Shown: in pieces, positions 16,078 through 23,742 of the stretch | Layout of the letters: each line of letters starts with the position of its first letter | Position numbering within the stretch: the first letter of the stretch is position 1 | Origin: DTKD01 sp964494345 | GTDB taxonomy: Bacteria; Armatimonadota; UBA5829 | Direction: 5' to 3' | DNA: 64,000 nucleotides | Assembly: GCA_964494345.1 (NCBI GenBank) | Contig: CAZBSI010000001.1 | Span: 496,001 to 560,000 of the forward strand | Made by a program: the position numbers and the translations under genes | The notes under the pieces: model-generated | Told to the model about the DNA's origin: nothing | Databases searched by the model: none | The model's input: only the letters and a program-made list of their open reading frames with translations

Positions 16078-16938
16078 CTAGTCTTCGTCAACGAAGTAGT
16101 GTTCCCAGTCTGCGCGCCTGCGACAAAGCCTTAAATAATCGCAATGCGGACATGTTTCCGGATTCCATTGCGGTTCTATATCGCTGTCTGCGTCTATTTG
16201 CGCTATTTCTGCAGCAAGCAGACGAATCATCACTTCAAGCTCGGAGAGTTCCTCACTGGCATGCTCAACTGTGGCTTTTTCACCTGATCTGAGAGCGTAA
16301 ATTGTGCACGTCACCAGCGTATTTGGAAATATCCGGTGGGCAAGCAGTGCATAGATCCCCATAGCGAGGTCTTCGCGCACCTCTTGCTCTGTCACCGATT
16401 GCCTGCCGCTTTTGTAGTCTATAATTTCTATATGCCCGTCGGGGTGCTCGTCGATTCTGTCGACGCGCCCCATAAGATTGAACTCCCCCATATCTACTTT
16501 GAGCTGTTTTTCAGTAAACAGAGTTTTTGCACCTTCGACGACGTGCTCAGAGTGATATTGATCAAGCAGCTTTTCGGCCGCTTCCAGGTGCTGGGCTTCG
16601 TCTTCACTGGAGGCATAACCTGCAGGACTCCACATCGCGCGCATAGTGTCCACCAGTTCCTCTGCCGATTGCATTTCCGCCCCACCCTGTTTGTGAAATT
16701 CATCTAATGCCCTGTGCAGGGTGGCGCCGAACGTATGAAATGATTTTGGTTTGTAGAAGAACCGGCTGATGCGATCGATGTAGGTGAACTTATAAGCCAG
16801 CCGGCAGGAGAGATATGCGTTGATCCTGGTTGGGCTCAACGTCAATTTTCTGGGTTTTCGGTTCTCTTTTACGCGGATTAACCTTCCCATAATGCTGCAG
16901 CGAATACGATATGAGTATTTGTGCTCATATTCTATCAT
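16078..16938 (-). CDS. Stand-alone RecB-family PD-(D/E)XK nuclease with Fe-S cysteines
   Basis: A predicted single-strand or end-processing nuclease of the RecB/Cas4/AddB C-terminal type, 286 residues. Visible elements: TRINAYLSCRLAYKF (C45), a His in FGATLHRALDEFH (about H75), GRVDRIDEHPDG (D160), IEIIDYKSGR (D174, K176), and a C-terminal ETCPHCDYLRLC (C263, C266, C272). One N-terminal plus three C-terminal cysteines is the layout that holds a [4Fe-4S] cluster in AddB and Cas4. There is no helicase, no cas gene and no repeat array beside it. The start is uncertain: ATG 16938 or the internal ATG 17 codons later (MGRLIRVKENRK), and neither has a good ribosome-binding site. Cellular role unknown. 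Confidence 0.8.
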   Translation of the reverse strand: MIEYEHKYSYRIRCSIMGRLIRVKENRKPRKLTLSPTRINAYLSCRLAYKFTYIDRISRFFYKPKSFHTFGATLHRALDEFHKQGGAEMQSAEELVDTMRAMWSPAGYASSEDEAQHLEAAEKLLDQYHSEHVVEGAKTLFTEKQLKVDMGEFNLMGRVDRIDEHPDGHIEIIDYKSGRQSVTEQEVREDLAMGIYALLAHRIFPNTLVTCTIYALRSGEKATVEHASEELSELEVMIRLLAAEIAQIDADSDIEPQWNPETCPHCDYLRLCRRRADWEHYFVDED

Positions 16939-17014
16939 AATTGAAGAAGGATATCGGAGGGGTTATATATAAATCACCAAAGACTGAAAACCTCTGTCGA
17001 TGTGGAGGAAGGTT

Positions 17015-17251
17015 TTGATAGATTTATCAGCAATAGCAGCAAAGCTCGACGCAGACGAGAAACTCGAGCTTACATATCGATTGCCTGTCAGTTCCGGCGA
17101 CGGGTCGGTGACATACGACACACGCACCGCAAGGCTGCTGGATGTGTCGGTGGAGTCCGGTCTTCTTTACGTCCGTGACAAAGGCGACGTGATCTGGGTT
17201 AAGATTGAGGAGGCGTTGGAAGTAGCTCCCGAAGCCTCCGCAACCAGTTGA
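17015..17251 (+). CDS. Small hypothetical protein (78 residues)
   Basis: I do not recognise this protein. It is acidic and mixed alpha/beta by appearance (IDLSAIAAKLDADEKLELTY, then SVESGLLYVRDKGDVIWVKI). I choose TTG 17015 because GGAGGAAGG (17004-17011) sits just before it; the upstream ATG 17000 would place that ribosome-binding site inside the gene. The C-terminus ends APEASATS. It is alone between two minus-strand genes, so it has its own promoter. No signal peptide or membrane segment is visible. Confidence 0.6.
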   Translation: MIDLSAIAAKLDADEKLELTYRLPVSSGDGSVTYDTRTARLLDVSVESGLLYVRDKGDVIWVKIEEALEVAPEASATS

Positions 17252-17281
17252 GTAAAAGGGCCCAAACGAGCTTAGAGGCTC

Positions 17282-17695
17282 TCATTCCCCGATTGTCTTG
17301 ATAATCACCCGCTTGTTTCGTCGCCCGTCGAACTCCATATGAAGAACGGTCTGCCAGGGCCCTAAATCCAATCGGCCTTTTGTGATGGGCAAAATTATCT
17401 GGTGATGTGTCAACAGGTTTTTTAGGTGAGCGTGGCCGTTATCCTCACCTGTTCTATGATGCCTGTAGTCCGGCCCTTCAGGCGCGAGCTGCTCAAGCAT
17501 ATCCATCGCATCCTGCCATATCCCAGGCTCGTTATCGTTGACCCATACAGCCGCAGTGATGTGCATAGCCGATACCAGCATCATTCCCTCGGCAACACCG
17601 CTTTCGGCAAGTGCGGACTCACATTCGCCCGTGATATTAACCACAGCTCGGCTTTGAGATGTGTTGAGCGTAAGATACTTGGTGTGTGATTTCAT
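17282..17695 (-). CDS. YjbQ/UPF0047 family protein
   Basis: A 137-residue protein of the widespread YjbQ family, whose E. coli member has weak thiamine-phosphate-synthase side activity; the true role is not settled. Visible family features are GMMLVSAMHITAAVWVNDNE with a conserved His, HHRTGEDNGHAHLKNLL with its His/Asp/Asn cluster, and LGPWQTVLHMEFDGRRNKRV. The start is placed at ATG 17695, behind AAGAGGG; a longer reading frame to 17791 adds 32 residues with no family match. Downstream of the lipoprotein gene on the same strand with a 120-base gap, so probably a separate transcript. Confidence 0.88.
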   Translation of the reverse strand: MKSHTKYLTLNTSQSRAVVNITGECESALAESGVAEGMMLVSAMHITAAVWVNDNEPGIWQDAMDMLEQLAPEGPDYRHHRTGEDNGHAHLKNLLTHHQIILPITKGRLDLGPWQTVLHMEFDGRRNKRVIIKTIGE

Positions 17696-17815
17696 TGCTG
17701 ATACCCTCTTAATATGTGCTGGGCTAATTTTAGCACATACGCGTCTGTAACAAGAATTGCGAAAGGGCGCGAAATCTCGCGCCCTGCTCAAATCCTATAT
17801 CAAATTAACGTAAAA

Positions 17816-18421
17816 TCACAGCGTATACTGCCCGGACGATGGCCTGTCAAGTGCGGGGGGCAGCGGAGCCATTCCGGGTTCTGAGACCCCAGGCATCGCA
17901 GGAAGTTGGTCTGCTGGTTGCGGAGGCGCAGGGGCAGCCTGGGGGGTCTCCTGATTTTGCGGTTCCACCGGCTGTGGCTTTGGAGCGATGAATGGGAAAT
18001 CTCCATATTGTTCAGTTTTTTCTACTTTTTTCTGAGCGACCACTTTAGGCAATTTGTATGCGTTGAAAGTGCTACTCCACTCGGACAATGTATACTCGCC
18101 CTCGGACATTGCCTTTGGAAGCACGCACTCGTAGACCTTTCCGTCGTAGTCGGCATATTTGAAATGCAGGAATACTAGCCCATTTTTATCCGGTACGGCT
18201 TTTGGCGTGGATTCAAGGGTGAGTTGGTCGAATGACACTTTGTCGGTAATCGCCGGCCCGGAGGCGGAGGTATGAGGAGCAGGTGAACCGGTCGACATAG
18301 CGACATCGGCTCCCTGAGAGCCTTTGTTGCCGCACCCGCTGAGCATAATAGCTACAGCAATCACAACCGCCAAGATCACCGTCGCACACCAACGTTTATC
18401 ATAACGCAACGTTCGCACCAT
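17816..18421 (-). CDS. Predicted lipoprotein of unknown function
   Basis: A 201-residue protein with a basic N-terminus, a hydrophobic stretch (VILAVVIAVAIM) and the lipobox LSGC, so it should be lipid-anchored after cleavage at C30. A globular part of about 100 residues (LTLESTPKAVPDKNGLVFLH to VAQKKVEKTEQYGDFPF) is followed by a low-complexity Pro/Gln/Ala-rich tail. I recognise no family. GGAGGATGA precedes the ATG. The tail could span the periplasm or peptidoglycan; that is inference from composition only. Confidence 0.75.
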   Translation of the reverse strand: MVRTLRYDKRWCATVILAVVIAVAIMLSGCGNKGSQGADVAMSTGSPAPHTSASGPAITDKVSFDQLTLESTPKAVPDKNGLVFLHFKYADYDGKVYECVLPKAMSEGEYTLSEWSSTFNAYKLPKVVAQKKVEKTEQYGDFPFIAPKPQPVEPQNQETPQAAPAPPQPADQLPAMPGVSEPGMAPLPPALDRPSSGQYTL

Positions 18422-18492
18422 TCATCCTCCATTCCGGCTTTCACCGCTGAGCATACATTAGCTAGATTATACTCTGCTTAACGCGCCTGCAC

Positions 18493-18530
18493 AACTAGCC
18501 GTTCTTTTAACTAGCCGTTCTTTTAACTAG
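18493..18530. repeat. 16-bp tandem repeat, 2.4 copies
   Basis: The unit AACTAGCCGTTCTTTT occurs at 18493-18508 and 18509-18524, followed by AACTAG (18525-18530). It lies in the 230-base gap between the lipoprotein gene and the terminator of the next gene. It is too short and has no spacers, so not a CRISPR array. Confidence 0.8.
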
Positions 18531-18583
18531 ACGATGAACATTGTCGGTAATGTTTCCTCAGATGAGTCTGACGCAAAATGAAA

Positions 18584-18611
18584 CCGGCCGCAGTTTTGTG
18601 ACTGCGGCCGG
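18584..18611 (-). terminator. Intrinsic terminator after the outer-membrane-type protein gene
   Basis: CCGGCCGCAG (18584-18593) and CTGCGGCCGG (18602-18611) form a perfect 10-bp stem with an 8-base loop; the minus-strand transcript continues TTTCATTTTGC. The same stem core recurs at 33834-33864. Confidence 0.7.
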
Positions 18612-18651
18612 CTGAGCATGCTTTTCGGTGTAGTGATTGCCTGAGATAGGT

Positions 18652-19197
18652 TCAGAACCGGTACCCCAGGTTTAACGAAACCAAACCGTCCTGTCCGGGG
18701 TTGTTTCCCCCAATAAATTTGGCTTGCATATAGACATTGTTTGTAATGTCAAATCCAAGCCCGCCAGTCCAGGCAAAACTGATACCATCATCCAGCTTCA
18801 TCACCGGGACATCATCTGACGCTACTTGTATACCCACACCCAGATTAACAAACACTCGATATTGCCCCAGTATACCGGACCTTTTGTAGTTTAAGAATAC
18901 AGGCACCAGGCTGACTTTCTTTCCATCATTGCGTTTGAGTCCGATCCAGTCCGCAGAAAGCCCCAGTGCAGCCATATCCCCCGCCGATTCGTCCAGCGCA
19001 CCGTACCAGCCAACGCCGAAGGTCGGACTGGCGTTGTTGGACATGTCCCCATTGACTAAAAGAGCTACACCTCCGGTGAAGGTATAACCTAGTCCCATAT
19101 CCTCGGGGGTGGGCATGCTGCCGTATGCATGTCCCGAACTTACGATAACCAGCGTCAGAGCCGCTATTAGACCAAATGTTATCCCCGCAATTCGCAT
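18652..19197 (-). CDS. Secreted outer-membrane beta-barrel-like protein
   Basis: 181 residues from ATG 19197, which follows GAGGAGGGGG; a longer frame to 19236 would put a Cys-containing extension before the signal peptide. The signal peptide is MRIAGITFGLIAALTLVIVS. The mature part alternates hydrophobic and polar residues (GYTFTGGVALLVNGD, PTFGVGWYGAL, YRVFVNLGVGIQVAS, NVYMQAKFIGG) and ends in Phe (LNLGYRF), the usual C-terminal signal for barrel insertion. This supports an outer membrane. No family was recognised. It is divergent from the Crp-family regulator, which may control it. Confidence 0.7.
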   Translation of the reverse strand: MRIAGITFGLIAALTLVIVSSGHAYGSMPTPEDMGLGYTFTGGVALLVNGDMSNNASPTFGVGWYGALDESAGDMAALGLSADWIGLKRNDGKKVSLVPVFLNYKRSGILGQYRVFVNLGVGIQVASDDVPVMKLDDGISFAWTGGLGFDITNNVYMQAKFIGGNNPGQDGLVSLNLGYRF

Positions 19198-19279
19198 AAT
19201 AACCCCCTCCTCGCCGCATTTGAAGCATACCGACAATTTTAAGCGGCCAAACGCAACATGTCAGATTTATGGTGTCCGG

Positions 19280-19308
19280 TTGACTGCTCGTGAAAGGATA
19301 AGTACAAT
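19280..19308 (+). promoter_or_regulatory. Near-consensus promoter overlapping the Crp-family start codon
   Basis: TTGACT (19280-19285), 17 bases, TACAAT (19303-19308). The -10 box overlaps the ATG at 19307, so if this promoter is used the message would begin at about 19315 and translation at the second in-frame ATG, 19316, giving a leaderless mRNA. Confidence 0.5.
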
Positions 19309-20017
19309 GCCTGCTATGACAGACAAAGAGAACAAAAGCGTGCTTTCGGCAATGCGGTCCTGTCGCTTCTTCGCAAATATTGACGAAGAGACGCTGGAAC
19401 TTCTTCGACCTACGGCGCGGTTAATCCACCAGCCGCGAAATACAGTGATCTTCGAGGAAGGGGAGCCTTGCAGGGGACTGTATATTGTGGAAAGCGGCAT
19501 CGTGAAGGTTTATAAGGAGTCCGCGGACGCCAAAGAGCATGTGCTTCACATCGTGCTGCCTGGGGACCCGTTCGGCGAAGCTGCATTGTTTTTGAACATT
19601 GGATATCCGGCATCGGCGGCCGCGGTTCAAAACACTGACCTTATCTTACTTCGTAAGGAAGAGTTTATGCAGCTTCTGCTGGATCAGCCTAAAGTGAGCC
19701 TGCGTTTGATGGCGTCGATGGCAACCTGGGCGCACAGGCTGGTGTCGAGCATCGAATCACTTACTTTGAAAGACGCCGGAGCCAGATTCGCGGCGTATCT
19801 GTTGTCAAGGATGCCGGAAAACGGCGCGGATGGAGTCACAGTCGAACTTGGAATGCCCAAGCAGACGCTTGCATCGCATTTGGGGATGACTGGGGAGACA
19901 TTATCAAGGCTGCTCGCCAAATTCGAGGCTGAGGAGTTGATCACATCCAGGGGTAAGCGGGTGGTATTACGCTCAATAGATGATTTACGTGAACTCGCTG
20001 ACTATGGCGCCGTTTAG
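19307..20017 (+). CDS. Crp/Fnr-family transcriptional regulator
   Basis: A DNA-binding regulator of 236 residues from ATG 19307 (AAAGGA upstream) or 233 from ATG 19316. Residues about 15-130 are a cyclic-nucleotide-binding fold: FFANIDEETLELLRPTARLI, GLYIVESGIVKVYKES, LPGDPFGEAALFLN. A dimer helix follows, then a winged helix with the recognition region PKQTLASHLGMTGETLSRLL. It lacks the N-terminal Cys set of oxygen-sensing Fnr, and the FGEAALF pocket lacks the classic cAMP-binding Arg-Ser pair, so the ligand is unknown. Neighbours are a divergent outer-membrane-type gene and a downstream aminopeptidase 40 bases away. Confidence 0.93.
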   Translation: MPAMTDKENKSVLSAMRSCRFFANIDEETLELLRPTARLIHQPRNTVIFEEGEPCRGLYIVESGIVKVYKESADAKEHVLHIVLPGDPFGEAALFLNIGYPASAAAVQNTDLILLRKEEFMQLLLDQPKVSLRLMASMATWAHRLVSSIESLTLKDAGARFAAYLLSRMPENGADGVTVELGMPKQTLASHLGMTGETLSRLLAKFEAEELITSRGKRVVLRSIDDLRELADYGAV

Positions 20018-20057
20018 TTGGGCACAATAGTGCAGATGATCTTGTGAGGTATAAAAT

Positions 20058-21173
20058 ATGATAGACCCTAGAATGGAAAAGCTGGCCGATTTGTTGGTGT
20101 GTCACTCCACTACGATCAAACCGGGTGAGAGAGTGTTAATTGAGGCGTTTGATGTGCCTGCGGAGATGACCGCACTGCTGATAGAAAGGGTAGCCAAAGC
20201 CGGAGGACTGCCGTTTGCCAGGACGTATAGTCAGAGAGTGATGCGAGCTCTTTATATGAATGCAACCCAGGAGCAGTCGCAAATCTACGGCAAGCACGAC
20301 TTAGAGTTTATGAAAGAAATGCAGGCGTACATCAGCGTGCGAGGCGGGCATAACATAAACGAAACCTCTGATGTGCCTGACGACAGGCGAAAGATCTATC
20401 AAGAGCATTGGCAAAAACCCGTTCTCGATCAGCGCGTGAATCACTCAAAATGGGTCGTGCTGCGGTGGCCAAGTCCGTCAATGGCGCAGTTGGCCGGTAT
20501 GAGCACGGAACAGTTCGAGGACTTCTATTTCGATGTCTGCACGCTGGATTACGCCAAAATGGCGGAGGCGGAGAAGCCGCTTAAGGAGCGAATGGACCAG
20601 GCCGACAGGGTCCACTTAATTGGGCCCAGGGACACCGATCTGAAGTTTTCCATAAAAGATATCCCGGCCATTCAATGCAACGGAGATCGCAATATTCCCG
20701 ATGGGGAGGTGTTCACCGCACCGGTTCGCGACAGCGTTAATGGCGTGATCAGATTCAACGCGTCGACTATCTATCAGGGTAAGTCCTTTGATGACGTCAG
20801 GCTGGTTTTTGAGAATGGTAAGATCGTAGAGGCGACAAGCTCGGACGCGGCTTCTCTTAACGATATACTCGACACCGACGAAGGGGCCCGTTATGTCGGT
20901 GAGTTCAGCCTTGGTTTCAACCCATATATAAACAAGGTACTTCGGGACATTTTGTTCGACGAGAAAATCGCAGGCTCGCTTCACTTTACCCCCGGCCAGG
21001 CTTATGAGGAAGCGGATAACGGCAATCGCTCGAAGATTCACTGGGATTTGGTGCTGATACAGACCCCGGAGCACGGCGGCGGTGAAATATACTTCGATGA
21101 TGAATTGATCCGCAAAGATGGGAGATTCGTGCCGGATTATCTGCAGGGCTTGAACCCGGAAAACCTTGTCTGA
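20058..21173 (+). CDS. M29-family aminopeptidase (thermophilic-type, metal dependent)
   Basis: Cytoplasmic metallo-aminopeptidase of 371 residues. The opening MEKLADLLVCHSTTIKPGERVLIEA matches the AmpS/AmpT family's N-terminal domain. The C-terminal domain shows the metal-ligand region: DGEVFTAPVRDSVNG (Glu), GARYVGEFSLGFNPYIN (Glu), GSLHFTPGQAYEEADNGNRS (His), IHWDLVLIQ (His, Asp) and a final acidic YFDDELI. GAGG precedes the ATG. No signal peptide. It probably shares a transcript with the regulator and ends at an intrinsic terminator. Confidence 0.92.
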   Translation: MIDPRMEKLADLLVCHSTTIKPGERVLIEAFDVPAEMTALLIERVAKAGGLPFARTYSQRVMRALYMNATQEQSQIYGKHDLEFMKEMQAYISVRGGHNINETSDVPDDRRKIYQEHWQKPVLDQRVNHSKWVVLRWPSPSMAQLAGMSTEQFEDFYFDVCTLDYAKMAEAEKPLKERMDQADRVHLIGPRDTDLKFSIKDIPAIQCNGDRNIPDGEVFTAPVRDSVNGVIRFNASTIYQGKSFDDVRLVFENGKIVEATSSDAASLNDILDTDEGARYVGEFSLGFNPYINKVLRDILFDEKIAGSLHFTPGQAYEEADNGNRSKIHWDLVLIQTPEHGGGEIYFDDELIRKDGRFVPDYLQGLNPENLV

Positions 21174-21193
21174 ACCCGATTAGGTGACATTGG

Positions 21194-21217
21194 ACGGGCG
21201 ATTTTCGGGTCGCCCGT
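21194..21217 (+). terminator. Intrinsic terminator after the aminopeptidase gene
   Basis: ACGGGCGA (21194-21201) pairs with TCGCCCGT (21210-21217), loop TTTTCGGG, followed by TATCGTTAGTT. Moderate stem with a weak T tract. Confidence 0.55.
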
Positions 21218-21226
21218 TATCGTTAG

Positions 21227-21255
21227 TTGTATAGAAGTTGAGCTACTGTTATAAT
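21227..21255 (+). promoter_or_regulatory. Promoter of the TPR protein gene
   Basis: TTGTAT (21227-21232), 17 bases, perfect TATAAT (21250-21255). Leader of about 47 bases with TTAGGAG before the ATG. Confidence 0.5.
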
Positions 21256-21308
21256 AAGCCCGTGCAAGACAAGTCTCAAATATGAAGCCCAGTTAGGAGA
21301 TAGTCAAC

Positions 21309-22763
21309 ATGTGCGCTAATCATTATTCCACCAGATGTGTATTACTGTCGTGCCTGATCGCTATTTTTTGTGTTTTAGTCATAAGCGTATCGGCGTCTGC
21401 TGCCGCGAAGGATTGGGAGTCGCTGTATAGGCAGGGCAAGATTGATGAAGCAATCGCATCAGTTCGCACTGCCGTGACTGAGAAACCCAACGATCCGGCG
21501 GCCAGGCGATGGTTGGGGTTCTTGCTTCTGCAAAAGCGTGACTATTCCGGCGCTCTGGCTCAATTCCAGGAAGCGCGGAACCTGAAAGCTGACAGCGATG
21601 AGTTGCGCCTGAACCTTGGAATGGCATATATCGGACTCGGCCAAAGTGACAAGGCGATTCCTGAGCTTCAACAGGCTCTTGTGTTTCGGAAAAATTGGGC
21701 TGAAGCTCGATATAACCTTGGCCTTGCTTATTACGCCACAGGGCAATTTGATAATGCCATTGAGCAATATCGCAAAGCGGAGGCTGGGTCTGCACCAAAC
21801 GCCGCTCTGCAGAATAATATTGGGCTTGCTCTTCAAAGCAAAGGCAGAAAGACAGAGGCTTTGACCGCAATTCGTAAGGCTATGGAGATTGATCCTAAGA
21901 ACTCCGAATATGCCTACAATCTAGGAGTTTTGTTGCTATCGACCGGAGATAAACCGGGCGCCAAGAAGGCGTTTGAGAAATCTCTGTCATTGGATGCTAA
22001 GAACGCTGACGCGCACCTGGCGTTGGCCGAACTGCTCGCTGCTTCAGGCGATGAAGCGAATGCTCTCAGCCATTACACCGCAGCAGCCGCGCAGAAGCCT
22101 AACGATTTTTCAGCCCGTTACAACGCCGGAGTGCTGTATTCAAGGCAGGCGGCTTTTGGCAAAGCCATACCGGAATTTCAGGCTGCTGTGACGGCAAAAC
22201 CCGATGACCCGGAAGCTCTGGCAGGGTTGGGCTGGGCCCAATTCAAGGCCGGGCAGGCTGCTGATGGCATTAAAAACCTTGAGCTTGCGTGTGAGAAGAA
22301 ACCTAACCTGCTTGCCGCCTGGCTAAATCTTGCCACTGCTTATATGGTCGAGGGCAAAAACGAGGCTTCAATAAAAGCATGGGACACCTCCCTTAAGCTG
22401 GATGCAAAGCAGTATGCAGCCGCGATAAATCTCGGTAATCTGCAGTATCAGGCTGGTAATTATCCGGAATCCGCTGCTGCTTACGAAAAGGCGATCCTTG
22501 CAGACCCGAAATCGGCTGATGCCCACTATGGCCTGGGGCTGGCGTATTCGATGCTCAACAGGACGGACGATGCTATTTCGCAGTACAACACTGCTATCGG
22601 ACTGAACCCGAAATCTTCGGCCGCATACAACAACCTGGGCGTAGAGTTGGAGAAGAAGAACCAGTTGGAGCAGGCCAAGACTCAGTATAAAAAAGCCCTT
22701 GAGGTCGACCCGAACAACGCCGACGCCAAGAGCAACCTGGACCGCTTCGGCTCGTCCAACTAA
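21309..22763 (+). CDS. Secreted tetratricopeptide-repeat protein
   Basis: 484 residues with a signal peptide (LLSCLIAIFCVLVISVSASA) and then about twelve TPR units filling the remainder. Typical units are ARYNLGLAYYATGQFDNAIEQY, EYAYNLGVLLLSTGDKPGAKKA and AHYGLGLAYSMLNRTDDAISQY with the Gly/Ala/Tyr pattern of TPR helices. No catalytic domain is present, so it should be a periplasmic or surface protein-interaction scaffold. The partner is unknown. It lies 68 bases before nadK but probably has its own promoter. TPR proteins of this kind are common near envelope-division genes such as the steA-steB pair downstream. Confidence 0.88.
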   Translation: MCANHYSTRCVLLSCLIAIFCVLVISVSASAAAKDWESLYRQGKIDEAIASVRTAVTEKPNDPAARRWLGFLLLQKRDYSGALAQFQEARNLKADSDELRLNLGMAYIGLGQSDKAIPELQQALVFRKNWAEARYNLGLAYYATGQFDNAIEQYRKAEAGSAPNAALQNNIGLALQSKGRKTEALTAIRKAMEIDPKNSEYAYNLGVLLLSTGDKPGAKKAFEKSLSLDAKNADAHLALAELLAASGDEANALSHYTAAAAQKPNDFSARYNAGVLYSRQAAFGKAIPEFQAAVTAKPDDPEALAGLGWAQFKAGQAADGIKNLELACEKKPNLLAAWLNLATAYMVEGKNEASIKAWDTSLKLDAKQYAAAINLGNLQYQAGNYPESAAAYEKAILADPKSADAHYGLGLAYSMLNRTDDAISQYNTAIGLNPKSSAAYNNLGVELEKKNQLEQAKTQYKKALEVDPNNADAKSNLDRFGSSN

Positions 22764-22831
22764 CTCTGGTCTTGCCGGATGATAATATATTCACGGAGGG
22801 ATCGTATTACTGTGAGCACGCGAGGGATCAG

Positions 22832-23701
22832 GTGAAAACCGTTGGCCTTGCCTCGAATCCGCTAAAAGAAGGGGCATCTGATCTGGCTGGGGAATTGATT
22901 GCCTGGCTGGAACCGCGCGGCCTTGTGCCTCTCCTGATACCCGAAACCGCACAATCTCTTGGCAGACCCGACTTGGGGGCTGAAGATGATATCATTGCAC
23001 AGTCCGATTTGATAATAGTTCTGGGCGGCGACGGCACTATGCTGCGCTGGAACAGGCTCGCCGCCCCGTATGGAACTCCGATGCTGGGAGTTAATTTTGG
23101 CCACTATGGGTTTATTACAGAAATTGAGCCTGATGCGGTGCTGGAATCGCTGGAACGGGTTCTGGCCGGCGATTATCTGATAAGCGAGCGTGTGTTGCTG
23201 CGGGCGGAGGTAACGCGGGACAATAAATCTGTCGCCACATACTATGCGCTCAATGATGTCGTCGTGTCCAAAGGGCCCTTTGCGAGGATGGCGTCGCTGC
23301 AGACGTATGTTAATGGCCGATTTATCGTGACTTACGCCGCCGACGGTATTATAATCTCCAGCCCTACCGGCAGTACTGCGTATTCTTTGTCGGCAGGCGG
23401 GCCAGTGGTGCACCCGGATGTCTGTGCGCTGATAATAACCCCGGTCTGCCCGCATACGTTGAGTGTACGATCTATGGTGGTGCCTGATACTGAAAAGGTA
23501 CAGATAATTGGCGAGTGCACAGGCAGCGACCCCGGATTGATGCTCACAATAGATGGACAACTCGGCGAACATCTCGGCTGTGCGGATTCCGTGGAAGTGG
23601 GCAAGGCCGAATATACGGCAAAGCTCATTCAATTTGACTCAAACAGTTTTTATGATAAACTCCAAACACGCATGCGCTGGGGAGAGCGCTATAACACCTG
23701 A
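22832..23701 (+). CDS. nadK: NAD kinase
   Basis: Phosphorylates NAD to NADP. The family core is clear: VGLASNPLKEGAS at the start, LGGDGTMLRW (the GGDGT phosphate-binding motif), GVNFGHYGFITEIEP, LNDVVVSKGP and the TYAADGIIISSPTGSTAYSL block. GTG 22832 is chosen: it follows GAGG at a good distance and gives MKTVGLASNP, the usual N-terminus, for 289 residues. A TTG at 22772 would add 20 atypical residues. It starts the nadK-recN-steA-steB block, the same order as Rv1695-Rv1698 of Mycobacterium tuberculosis as I recall it. Confidence 0.95.
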   Translation: MKTVGLASNPLKEGASDLAGELIAWLEPRGLVPLLIPETAQSLGRPDLGAEDDIIAQSDLIIVLGGDGTMLRWNRLAAPYGTPMLGVNFGHYGFITEIEPDAVLESLERVLAGDYLISERVLLRAEVTRDNKSVATYYALNDVVVSKGPFARMASLQTYVNGRFIVTYAADGIIISSPTGSTAYSLSAGGPVVHPDVCALIITPVCPHTLSVRSMVVPDTEKVQIIGECTGSDPGLMLTIDGQLGEHLGCADSVEVGKAEYTAKLIQFDSNSFYDKLQTRMRWGERYNT

Positions 23702-23742
23702 CTATTCTGCCATAATATTCCACCAACCTGGGGTGCGGGCCA

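Noticed and set aside
16078..16938. CRISPR-associated Cas4
   Set aside because: The fold and cysteines fit, but there is no repeat array and no cas1/cas2 or effector gene anywhere in the window.
18493..18530. CRISPR-like repeat
   Set aside because: Direct tandem copies without spacers, only 2.4 units.
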